DNA from: CALMEC01 sp963777565 | Lineage (GTDB): Bacteria > Actinomycetota > Thermoleophilia > Miltoncostaeales > Miltoncostaeaceae | Assembly (NCBI GenBank): GCA_963777565.1 | Contig: CAVZQZ010000006.1 | Coordinates: 1-64,000 of the forward strand | Reading direction: 5' to 3' | Length of the DNA stretch: 64,000 bases | Shown here: positions 18,621-25,918 of the stretch, piece by piece | Layout: the number at the start of each line of letters is the position of its first letter | Numbering within the stretch: the first letter of the stretch is position 1 | Notes under the pieces: model-generated | Database searches by the model: none | What the model saw: only the letters and a program-made list of their open reading frames with translations | Told to the model about the DNA's origin: nothing | Made by a program: the position numbers and the translations under genes

Positions 18621-18920
18621 AACCAGGCGTTACCAGCCACCCGAGCCGGGCGATCCCAACCATCGTCCGGCTGGAGCGCCTAGCTTTCTGCCGCATGGCG
18701 GGTGGCCGGGCCGGGTTTGCCAGAGCCTCCATCAAATCCCAGTCGGGTTCATCTCGGACGGCGGGGTTCTCTCGAGCGGACTTGGGACGAGAGCGCTGCC
18801 CCGCAGCCCGTAGTTTTCCGCGCCGGCGCCGGGCACCGGGCCGGCGACTCTGACGGGCGCGCCATTTGACGGCGGGTGCTCGCTGTGTTATCAGTTTGTC
18901 GACGATTTCAAGGAGGAAAC
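18621..18920. other. Intergenic region upstream of secreted protease-like gene
   Basis: No coding sequence recognised. A GC-rich inverted segment near 18820-18845 (CCGGCGCCGGGCACCGGGCCGG) could fold. The less GC-rich stretch 18885-18910, just before AGGAGG, is where the promoter or leader of the next gene would be expected. Confidence 0.35.
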
Positions 18921-19682
18921 GTGAAGCGGCTTCTAATCTTTTCTGCGATCCTCGCGGCGCTGGCGTCAACCGCCGTGGCGAACCATTCGTGGGGCGGCTT
19001 CCACTGGGCCCGAACGAGCAACCCGTTCTCCGTGGCGCTCGTGAACAGCACCACCTCCGAGTGGGTGACGGCCGTTACGGTGGCGGATGGCGATTGGGAC
19101 AAGTCCACGGTGCTCGACACCGTTCCGGTCGCCGGGGCGACCGACAAGCGCACGCGCCAGAAGTGCGCCGCGCCCACCGGTCAGGTCCGGGTCTGCAACT
19201 ACGCCTACGGGCGCAACGGCTGGCTCGGCATCGCCGGCATCTACCTGTCCGGCGACCACATCACCAAGGGCTACGTCAAGCTGAACGACACCTACTACGC
19301 GACGGCCGCGTACAACACCGCGCCCTGGCGGTCGCTGGTGACGTGCCAGGAGATCGGCCACACGCTCGGCCTCGACCACCAGGACGAGGGGTTCAGCGCT
19401 CCGAACCTCGGCACGTGCATGGACTACACGAACGACCCGGACGGCGGCCCGGAGTACGGGCCGTCGAACGAGCACCCGAATCAGCACGACTACGACCAGC
19501 TCGCCGCGATCTACGCCCACCTCGACGGGTCGACCACCCTGGCGGGTGGCGCGGCGACGCTGCCGGGCCGGGCCAAGCCGTTCTCACAGGCGAGCCGGGC
19601 CAACGGCAACGTCTACATCGACCACCTGCCCGGCGGGACGACCCTCCTGCGGCACGTCTTCTGGGCCCCGCTCGGCGAGTAG
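18921..19682 (+). CDS. Secreted zinc-metalloprotease-like protein with Q in place of first H of HExxH
   Basis: A 253-residue exported protein. The start is GTG 18921 with ideal RBS AGGAGG at 18911-18916. Residues 1-20 are a Sec signal peptide (VKRLLIFSAILAALASTAVA, cleavage after AVA). The likely active-site region is TCQEIGHTLGLDHQDE (residues ~141-156), followed by GTCMDYTND. This mirrors metzincin HExxHxxGxxH plus a Met-turn, but the first zinc-binding His is Gln143, while E144, H147 and H153 are kept. Cysteine pairs (C92/C102, C142/C~165) suggest disulfides. It may be an active variant or a binding protein. Standing alone after an intergenic gap, it shows no operon. Confidence 0.75.
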   Translation: MKRLLIFSAILAALASTAVANHSWGGFHWARTSNPFSVALVNSTTSEWVTAVTVADGDWDKSTVLDTVPVAGATDKRTRQKCAAPTGQVRVCNYAYGRNGWLGIAGIYLSGDHITKGYVKLNDTYYATAAYNTAPWRSLVTCQEIGHTLGLDHQDEGFSAPNLGTCMDYTNDPDGGPEYGPSNEHPNQHDYDQLAAIYAHLDGSTTLAGGAATLPGRAKPFSQASRANGNVYIDHLPGGTTLLRHVFWAPLGE

Positions 19683-19746
19683 GCAGCGGATGAGGGTGCA
19701 GAGCGGCCCGGCCGCCCGCTCCGGCCGCTCCGCACCCTGAGCCCGC

Positions 19747-20217
19747 TCAGGTCTTGACGTACGGCGTGGCGAACTTCACGATCGCCTCGTCGTTCGTCTC
19801 GTAGTAGTCGGTGTCGTCGCTCGATACGAGGAACGGGCAGTCATCGGCCGTCGCGGTGATCGTGTCCTTCGCGAACTCCTTCCCCGTCGCCGCCTCCCGC
19901 AGCGTCACCTCGTAGACCGCACTGTGCAGCTTGACCGAGACGTCGGTCGGCTTTCCGTCCTTCTCATAGTCGTCACACACACGCACCCGCGTGGCGGAGA
20001 TCCGGAACGCTTGCGGGTCGTCGAGCCGAAGCCGGAGGAGGCCGGGTGACCCGTGCGCGCTCTGCTGGCAAGCACGGTTCCAGAGAGTCACGACCGGGAC
20101 GAAGTCTGGGACTCCAAACCCAGGTGTTGCCACTTTCGTTGCCACCCGGCCCCGGAATGCCCTCATCGAGGGGGTGCGCCCCCACGAAAACTCTGCAAAC
20201 ACAGCGTTCCCAACCGA
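19747..20217 (-). pseudogene. Hypothetical protein, C-terminal fragment truncated by tRNA/integration scar
   Basis: The frame ending at 19747 encodes a protein-like C-terminus: VRVCDDYEKDGKPTDVSVKL, SAVYEVTLREAATGKEFAKD, TATADDCPFLVSS. It has paired cysteines and beta-rich character, as in extracytoplasmic actinobacterial proteins. Read upstream it runs directly into the tRNA-Thr 3' half at 20218-20264, where no start belongs. The N-terminus, expected to hold a signal peptide or lipoprotein signal, is missing. The simplest reading is that a chromosomal gene was cut, or that only its 3' end is left, at the integration boundary. Family not recognised. Confidence 0.5.
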
Positions 20218-20264
20218 AGCCGACGCGGGGACTCGAACCCCGGACCCCATCATTACGAATGATG
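20218..20264 (-). repeat. tRNA-Thr(CGT) 3'-half, probable att site of an integrated element
   Basis: On the minus strand: complete anticodon arm CATCA-TTCGTAA-TGATG (20264-20248, anticodon CGT), five-base variable region, T-arm CGGGG-TTCGAGT-CCCCG (20242-20226), and acceptor 3' strand CGTCGGC with discriminator T (20225-20218). The 5' half is absent. Instead the stop codon of an integrase fragment (20266-20268) lies 1 nt away. This is the classic arrangement of a tyrosine-recombinase gene abutting its att core. Confidence 0.75.
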
Positions 20265-20265
20265 C

Positions 20266-20664
20266 TCAGTGGGCGACAGGCATCGAACTGGCGTCGAAGA
20301 CCGCCGTCGCATGCCCGAGGTCCGTGTCGCGGACCCACCGCTGATAGATGGTCGTCGTGATGTGCGTCGATCGGTGGCGTAGCTGTCGGGAGATCACGAT
20401 CACGGGGACGCCGTGGGCGAACATCACCCCCGCTTCTGAGTGCCGAAGCCCATGGAATGTGACGAGTGCTCGGCCGTCTTCGTCGACCAAACCGGCTCGC
20501 TCGCAGGTCCGCCCGAGGACTTGGCCAGGCGATGCGTCGTGCATGGGCCCGCAGCCCCGACCTGGCGAAACGAACCCCGTGGCGTCCGCCCCACCCTCGA
20601 CGACTGATTCGGCGTACCAGTCCCCGAGGCGCTCTGCCATCGCCTGGGGGATCGCCACTCTCAA
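20266..20664 (-). pseudogene. Tyrosine recombinase (integrase) C-terminal fragment
   Basis: About 132 residues of a phage-type integrase catalytic domain. VTFHGLRHSEAGVMFAHGVP holds the HxxR pair, VISRQLRHRSTHITTTIYQR the second His and nucleophile Tyr, followed by a short tail ending at the tRNA-Thr fragment. The N-terminal core-binding and arm-binding domains are missing. Upstream sequence in all three frames (20665-20830) does not resemble an integrase. It is therefore non-functional as it stands, unless the break is a sequence error. Confidence 0.8.
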
Positions 20665-21004
20665 CCACCTTCCGAGAGTTCTTCCCCGCGTTCCGCGCCG
20701 CGTACTTCTCCGCGTCGGCGCACCGGCGCTGCCGTCCGGTGCTTACCAACGAACGCATTTCCGCAGGAAACACACGTTTCTTTAACGCCCACAGCGCGGA
20801 TTCCCTCGACATGGCCGCTATAGGCTAAACGCCGAGAAGTGTTATACGCAGCGGATTAGGTGATGACGCGTGTGGCCAGAAACTCCAAAAAGTAAGACGT
20901 CCTGTCGCTCGCGAAAAGGGCGGGGGTCAGATGGCGTGATTCCGTATTCACGACGCGACCCCTCCCCCTGGGGCGTCGGGGGGTGTGAGGCATGGACTGC
21001 CTCA
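20665..21004. other. Gene-poor stretch inside integrated element
   Basis: The expected N-terminal part of the integrase is not recognisable here in any frame. A minus-strand frame beginning MSRESALWALKKRVFP (from 20812) has no motif I recognise. Base composition is somewhat less GC-rich near 20790-20900 than the surroundings, consistent with foreign DNA. Confidence 0.4.
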
Positions 21005-21249
21005 CTAGTAGAGGTATTCGGGGTGCCCACCGGCGAGCTCGATGCGGAGTGCGCGGTACTCGTCGTCGGCGAGGCCATCGGGTCGAAGAAGTGCGACCAC
21101 AGTCCGACTGTTGGGTGGTCGCTGCGGAGTTTGTATCCGCGGTGGCATTGTCCGTCGTTGCTATTGAACGACTCAACGCACACATAGGTTGTGGCCTTGA
21201 GGACGCGGTTGCCGGCCGCGTCCATGGCTTGCGAGATACCGAGCGCCAT
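21005..21249 (-). CDS. Small mobile-element protein (81 aa), one frameshift
   Basis: From ATG 21249, with AAGGAAGGA at good spacing, the frame reads MALGISQAMDAAGNRVLKAT and then RSDHPTVGLWSHFFDP. Near 21080 the frame shifts by one missing base in a CCCG run and continues DGLADDEYRALRIELAGG to HPEYLY at the TAG 21005-21007. The joined length is exactly 82 codons including stop. The acidic, tyrosine-rich C-terminus is protein-like. Function unknown. It lies between an Xis-like gene and the integrase fragment. Confidence 0.45.
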
Positions 21250-21370
21250 TGGTTGGCGTCCTTCCTTGTCGAGTTGTCCGTCCCATAGGGCGACGACCAT
21301 CCGCCGCCGGTCCGACGACACGGGGTTCTCGCGGCATGGGCGCGCCGATCGCCGTTGCCGCAAGGCTCAG

Positions 21371-21581
21371 TCACTGATTCGCCGCCTCTGCGCCCCGGCC
21401 GACGAATGCGACGACGGCGCCGGGGGTGAAGCGGATGGGGGCGCTTCGGTGGGTGTCGAGACGGACGGGCGGAGTGCACCGTCGGAGATGCGCCGCCGGA
21501 CCGTCTTTGTGCTCACGCCGAGGAGCGGGCGACGGTGGCAACGTCGAGGAGTTCCGCTTCTTCTAGGTCATGTTTGGCCAT
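21371..21581 (-). CDS. Excisionase/MerR-type helix-turn-helix protein (70 aa), two frameshifts
   Basis: Joining frames gives a 70-residue excisionase-like DNA-binding protein. It starts at ATG 21581: MAKHDLEEAELLDVATVAR, then LGVSTKTVRRRISDGALRP, then VRLDTHRSAPIRFTPGAVV and AFVGRGAEAANQ to the TGA at 21371. The pattern 'tVARLLGVSxxTVRRRIxxGxLxxxR..sxxRf' is that of Xis/MerR helix-turn-helix proteins that choose recombination direction. Frame changes near 21523 and 21463 are each cured by one base (for example CCGTCC to CCGGTCC), giving exactly 71 codons. With the integrase fragment it forms a minus-strand integration module facing tRNA-Thr. Confidence 0.55.
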
Positions 21582-21865
21582 CGGTGACTTGATTATTTCT
21601 TAGTTGCTCAGGAGTCACCACCGGACGTATGCCAAAACTCGCGCGGGTGGCAGAGGTTGTGTCGCGGATAAAGAGTCGCGGCTTGTAGTATTGGTTTCGC
21701 GACGCGGGGAACGTCGCTTCATAGCCATCGAGCGGCGTGTGGGTCCTCTCTATAGCCCACACGCTGCTCTGGCCACTTGCAACTCGCGTTACCCGGCGCA
21801 ACAATGCCCCCCGGTCGAACAGCGTTCGACTTGTTACCCCAAACACATACAGAAGGGAATCCCCC

Positions 21866-22492
21866 ATGAACAGGGGAGTTGCGGCAACAGTTCGAGGCGA
21901 GTCGCCTCTCTGTCTCGCCGCCTCGTCGAATAGCGACGACGGGGAATCATCCGATAGTGATTTACCTCGGGCGGTAGGACGCCCGCCTCGGCAGTTTGAG
22001 CGCGCGTGTACGCTGCTCGCCGCCGCTCTCGCATATGGCCCGCAGCCTGTCGGCCGCGTCGATGACCTCCTCGACCGGGCGGGTATCTCGGTTCGGACCC
22101 GGTGGCGGGCTCGGCGGGCGTTGGGTGTCGTCGCGTTCTACCGCGGCGGGCAGGCGCGGGTCGCCCTCCCGGACCCTCCGTTGCGAACCGGCGGGGTGTT
22201 GACGCCGCGGTTGCCGTGGGAGTCGGAGGACGACCAGGCGGAGCGTCACCGCGCGGGTGTCGGCGGAATCGGCGGTGGCGGCATGACCGACCGCGCGATC
22301 GCCGAACACGTGTTGGCGGTCGGGCCGCTTGAGGCGCTGGACCTCGGCGGGTGCGCCTGGATAGATCGCCTCCGGACGTCCCAGCGGGTGCGGAAGGCCC
22401 GTCGGGAGCTCGACAGGGCGACGGTGGAGCAGCTCCGCGACTCGGGCGTCGGCAACTACCTGGCGGACGTCTGTGAACAGCGGGCGTCATGA
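21866..22492 (+). CDS. Mobile-element protein with winged-helix-like region
   Basis: A 208-residue protein starting at ATG 21866 with AAGGGAA upstream. The first ~35 residues are low complexity (SSNSDDGESSDSD). Residues ~45-110 (RQFERACTLLAAALAYGPQP, VDDLLDRAGISVRTRWRARR) look like a winged helix. The C-terminal ~65 residues (MTDRAIAEHVLAVGPLEALD onward) could be a second domain. It is the first gene of the plus-strand run leading through an AAA ATPase and Xis to the integrase, so a replication-initiation or regulatory role is likely. I recognise no named family. Confidence 0.5.
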   Translation: MNRGVAATVRGESPLCLAASSNSDDGESSDSDLPRAVGRPPRQFERACTLLAAALAYGPQPVGRVDDLLDRAGISVRTRWRARRALGVVAFYRGGQARVALPDPPLRTGGVLTPRLPWESEDDQAERHRAGVGGIGGGGMTDRAIAEHVLAVGPLEALDLGGCAWIDRLRTSQRVRKARRELDRATVEQLRDSGVGNYLADVCEQRAS

Positions 22493-23535
22493 GCGCGGGG
22501 CTGGCGATCTTCGGGCCGCGGGTGGAGGCATGGCAGGAGTTCCGTGAGACGGGGAGTGACGACGTGGAATGCCTCGTTCGGACGAGTTGTGGCCTGTCGG
22601 CGGCATCGGGTTCGTCGCCGGCCCGCCGAAGAAGGGCAAGACGTGGCTCGCCCTGATGCTCGCCCTCGCCGTCGCGTCCGGGCTGACCGTTTCTCGGCAG
22701 GTTCCGGGTGCCGGAACCCCGGAACGTCCTGTACATCGCCCTGGAGGGGACGCGGGCGGGGTTGCGGGCGCGGACGGCGGCGCTGGCCCGTGGGATGGGG
22801 GTGGATCCCGACGGCGATGACCTGTGGGACCGCCTCTACTTTCTCTACAAGCCTCCTGGGCTGAACCTCTCCGATGCGCGGTGGCGGCGGAACTCGCCGA
22901 GGTCGCGGACGGCGTTGGACGTCGGCCTCGTCGTCGTTGACGTGCTGCGGCGCGCCGCGGAGGTCCGGGAGGATGGCAACGGCGCCGGTGATTTCACGCG
23001 GTCGATGGGGAACCTCCGGCCGCTCGAGCTCGCCGGCCGGGCCGTGGCGATCGCCCACCACTTCACGAAGGCGTCGGAGACGTCGCGGGGGCGGGTCCCG
23101 GCGGAACGGATGGCGGGGTCGGGCGCCCTGTATGGGGCGATGGACGTCGGGATGTTCATCGTGAAGTTGACGAACGACGCCCGCCAGTTGGAAGTGACGG
23201 TGGAGGCTCGCGACATCGCCGCGCCGGCACCGTTCACCGTGTCGATCCTCGGGGAAGGGTCGGGGAAGAACGGCGGGTTCACATATCGGGACCGCGCGGT
23301 GGCCGTCTGCAGCGATGAGAAGATCCCAACGGAGGCGGATGTGCTCGCCGAACAGCTCCGGGTGATCCGGGAGGGCGACCCTGAGGTCACACAAACCAGG
23401 GCGGCGGCGATCGTCGGTGCGACCCGCTTCAAGAAGGACTTTCAGGCTGCGTGGGAAGCGAGCGGGGCGCGTGTGTGTTCCCCTAACGGGGAACACACAC
23501 AACATCGGCTAGCGGACGGTGGGGGTGTGTCGTGA
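22489..23535 (+). CDS. RepA/AAA_25-like P-loop ATPase of the integrated element, several frameshifts
   Basis: A RecA-fold ATPase, probably a replicative helicase for the element. From ATG 22489 (overlapping the previous stop): Walker A region VGGIGFVAGPPKKGKTWLAL (nt ~22600), then VPEPRNVLYIALEG, LYFLYKPPGLNLSDA, Walker B DVGLVVVDVLRRAAEVREDG, and AIAHHFTKASETSRG, as in RepA-type hexameric helicases. The frame changes near 22570, 22705, 22885 and 22915. The C-terminal part (EKIPTEADVLAEQLRVIREG, TQTRAAAIVGATRFKKDF) contains a winged-helix-like segment. It overlaps the Xis-like gene start by 4 nt (23532-23535). Each break needs one base, so sequence error is plausible. Confidence 0.7.
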
Positions 23536-23726
23536 CCCTCCCCCGCCTTCTCGATCGGAAGGCCGTTGCGGCGAAGCTCGGCGTCGGCCGCTCGACTGTC
23601 CACGCGATCTTCCGCGCCGTGCCGGTGGTGGTGATCGACGACCACCGCAAACCGTTCGTCCGGGAATCGGACCTCGCCGCGTACCTCGAGGCGAACACCC
23701 GCCGGGTAGGGTCCCCCCGTGGCTAG
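23532..23726 (+). CDS. Excisionase-family DNA-binding protein
   Basis: A 64-residue protein from GTG 23532 with a helix-turn-helix typical of Xis/HTH_17: LLDRKAVAAKLGVGRSTVHA, IFRAVPVVVIDDHRKPFV and RESDLAAYLEANTRR. It acts with the integrase downstream to set excision versus integration. It overlaps both neighbours (GTGA with the ATPase stop; 8 nt with the integrase start), so the three are one translationally coupled operon. Confidence 0.75.
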   Translation: MTLPRLLDRKAVAAKLGVGRSTVHAIFRAVPVVVIDDHRKPFVRESDLAAYLEANTRRVGSPRG

Positions 23727-24879
23727 CGTCTGGATCGTGCGGCGGACGACCCCCGCCGGCGCGTCCCGCTACCATGTCCGCTACCGGTTGGGCGGGGCGG
23801 CGTCACCGCAACGCTACGGGGGGTCTTTCCGCCTCCGCCGCGACGCCGACGCCCGCGTCAGGTTCATCCGCAGCGAACTCGCCGGGGGACGGCACCCGGC
23901 CTTCCCCACCGACCAGAACGCCCCACAGACCCTCGGGGACGCCGCAGACGCCTATTTGCGCGACCTCGACGCCAGCGGGAACACCACGAGGACGTACCGG
24001 CAGGCCCTCAACCTCCTCGGGGATCTCCGCGGCCGTGACCCGGCGGCCCTGCGCCCCGCCGACATCCAGGCGTGGATCCACCGCCTGTCGAAGTCCCTCG
24101 CACCCGCCACCGTCCGGAAGTACCTCGACCCGCTCCGCCAAGTGCTCGACATCCAAGAAGTCCACCCGAACCCGGCGAGGTCGCCGCTCCTGCGTCTCCC
24201 CAGCAAACCGGGGGAGGAGGTCGACCCGCCCGCCTACCGGGACGTCCAAGCGATCCTCGCGGCGTGCACACCCCGCCACCAGTTGCACCTCCAAGTCCTC
24301 GCCGAAACCGGGTTGCGCTGCGTCGAGTTGGAGGGCCTCCGGTGGGCGGACGTCGACTTCCGCGGCGGCAGGCTCAGGATCGCGAGGGGACGCACGAAAG
24401 GCGGCACCGCAGGCCGGCGGTGGGTTCCCCTCCCCCAATCCCTCCTCGACGACATTGCCGCGCTACAACCCCTCGAGGACCGCGACCCCGAAGCGGCTGT
24501 GTTCCCCACGGCGACGAACCGGGCGATCGGGAACGCGATCCGCCGCGCCTGCCGCGACGCCGGCACCGCCCACTACAGCCCTCACGATCTACGTCATCGT
24601 TGGATCTCGATCCTCATCCGCGGCGGCGTCGACCCCGCCACCGTCGCCCGGGTCGCAGGCCACTCACGGTCATCCGTCACGTTGGACGTCTACAGCCACG
24701 TCCTCGTCGACGAACCCGAATGGGTCATCGCACAGATGCGTGCACGGGTGCGTGCACTGCTCTACCCCGACGCCACCGAAACCCCCGACGTGGACAGGGA
24801 TCACGGCGGAAGTGGAGGATACCGGGATCGAACCGGTGACCTTCGCGCTGCCAGCGCGACGCTCTCCCAGCTGAGCTAA
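23719..24879 (+). CDS. Tyrosine site-specific integrase targeting tRNA-Ala
   Basis: A 386-residue tyrosine recombinase. An arm-binding N-terminus (SRYHVRYRLGGAASPQRYGG) is followed by a core-binding SAM-like domain (residues ~70-150, TLGDAADAYLRDL). The catalytic domain has the full set: R200 (ETGLRCVELEGL), K227 (GRTKGG), H289-R292 (HDLRHRW), H315 (AGHSRSSV) and Y325 (LDVYSHVL). It starts at GTG 23719. The last ~25 residues (GYRDRTGDLRAASATLSQLS) are read from the antisense of tRNA-Ala, so the natural protein end may be regarded as passing through the att site. The gene is complete and should be active. Confidence 0.92.
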   Translation: MASVWIVRRTTPAGASRYHVRYRLGGAASPQRYGGSFRLRRDADARVRFIRSELAGGRHPAFPTDQNAPQTLGDAADAYLRDLDASGNTTRTYRQALNLLGDLRGRDPAALRPADIQAWIHRLSKSLAPATVRKYLDPLRQVLDIQEVHPNPARSPLLRLPSKPGEEVDPPAYRDVQAILAACTPRHQLHLQVLAETGLRCVELEGLRWADVDFRGGRLRIARGRTKGGTAGRRWVPLPQSLLDDIAALQPLEDRDPEAAVFPTATNRAIGNAIRRACRDAGTAHYSPHDLRHRWISILIRGGVDPATVARVAGHSRSSVTLDVYSHVLVDEPEWVIAQMRARVRALLYPDATETPDVDRDHGGSGGYRDRTGDLRAASATLSQLS

Positions 24880-24885
24880 TCCCCC
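24813..24885 (-). tRNA. tRNA-Ala(GGC)
   Basis: A complete cloverleaf on the minus strand: acceptor GGGGGAT/ATCCTCC, D-arm GCTC...GAGC, anticodon arm TCGCG-CTGGCAG-CGCGA (anticodon GGC), T-arm ACCGG-TTCGATC-CCGGT, discriminator A at 24813. CCA is not encoded. The 3' end points into the integrated element, whose integrase overlaps the tRNA on the other strand. It is the evident attachment gene. Confidence 0.95.
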
Positions 24886-24907
24886 TGGGTCGGCCTCGGA
24901 GTATAGG

Positions 24908-25339
24908 TCAGCTCGCGGCGGGTGCAACATCCCCGGCCGAGGCCGGGACGTACCGTTCCTGGGGTGCTTCCCGCCAGAGGCGCTCGAGGCGGTAGAACTC
25001 CCGCGACTGCGGCGTGAAGATGTGCACGACGATGTCGAGGTAGTCCATCAGGACCCACTCCCCCTCGCGCTCGCCCTCGGTGCGACGGGCGAACAAGCCG
25101 GTCTCTTCCTTGATCCGCTTGCGGATCTCCTCGGCGATCGCCTTCGTCTGCCGAGGCGTCTGGCCGGTCGCCACGATGAGCCAATCGGTGTACGCGACGA
25201 TCCCCCGCATGTCGATCAGGACGATGTCGGATGCCTTCTTGGCGTCGGCTGCCTCCGCCGCGTGGAGCGCGAGGTCGTGGGTTGCGGTGTCGGTCAGGTC
25301 GGTCGCGATGGCCTCCTCAGGGTAGCGCGGACTCGGCAT
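24908..25339 (-). CDS. rsfS: Ribosomal silencing factor RsfS
   Basis: A 143-residue RsfS/Iojap protein that binds ribosomal protein L14 and blocks subunit joining when nutrients are low. Motifs: ASDIVLIDMRGIVAYTDWL, IVATGQTPRQTKAIAEEI, EGEWVLMDYLDIVVHIFTPQ and SREFYRLERLW, all characteristic. It overlaps the nadD end by ~23 nt, the common nadD-rsfS order, and is the last gene of the operon rplU-rpmA-obgE-proB-proA-nadD-rsfS. The C-terminal tail (VPASAGDVAPAAS) is low complexity. Confidence 0.92.
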   Translation of the reverse strand: MPSPRYPEEAIATDLTDTATHDLALHAAEAADAKKASDIVLIDMRGIVAYTDWLIVATGQTPRQTKAIAEEIRKRIKEETGLFARRTEGEREGEWVLMDYLDIVVHIFTPQSREFYRLERLWREAPQERYVPASAGDVAPAAS

Positions 25340-25918
25340 CTGGAAAACCCTCTGTCGCCAGGAGCTCCTCCACCGGCCGCGGCACGAGGTGGCGGATCGG
25401 GCGGCCCAGCCGGAGCCGGTCGCGGATCAACGTCGACGAAACCGCCACCTCTGGCATTTCGATCCACCGCACCCCCGCGGGCGCGACGGCCGTTGCGGCA
25501 GCCTCGAGCGCGTCGGGATCCGCCCCGGCGCGATCTACGATCGCCAGCGACGCGAGCTCCACGATGCGGCCTGGCATCCGCCAGCTCGCGAAGCCGAGGA
25601 GCTGGTCGGCGCCGATGATGAGGGTGAGCGACGCACCGGGCTCGGCGGCGGCGAAGCCCTCCAGCGTGTCGACGGTGTAGCTGGGACCGGGCCGGTCGAT
25701 CTCGACCCGAGACGCGACGAGCGGCGAGTCGTCGGCGACCGCGGCCTCCACGAGGCGCAGCCGCTGCTCAGCCTGCAGCCAGCCTCCCTCCCGGTGCGGC
25801 GGCCGGGCGCACACCACGAGGCGCACCTCGTCGAGGCCGAGCTGCCAAGCGGCCTCGCTCGCGACGATCAGGTGACCGATGTGGGGCGGGTCGAACATCC
25901 CGCCGAAGACGCCGACAC
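25317..25918 (-). CDS. nadD: Nicotinate-nucleotide adenylyltransferase
   Basis: Converts nicotinate mononucleotide to deamido-NAD in NAD synthesis. Conserved sequence starts GVFGGMFDPPHIGHLIVASE, with the nucleotidyltransferase HxGH. RPPHREGG and the C-terminal AVSSTLIRDRLRLGRPI (SxTxIR) complete the signature. The open frame has an ATG only at 25898, inside the GGxFDPxHxGH motif. The true start is probably GTG 25918, sharing one base with the proA stop (TAGTG); one missing base after that GTG would put it in frame with VGVFGG. The span given assumes this. Confidence 0.9.

Noticed and set aside
24812..24879. Integrase C-terminal tail GYRDRTGDLRAASATLSQLS as a real domain
   Set aside because: It is antisense tRNA-Ala read through by the integrase frame, not a functional extension.
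1..24885. Assembly chimera with a different organism left of tRNA-Ala
   Set aside because: GC level and gene style are similar on both sides, and the tRNA-Ala/integrase overlap gives a natural junction; error density alone is not enough.
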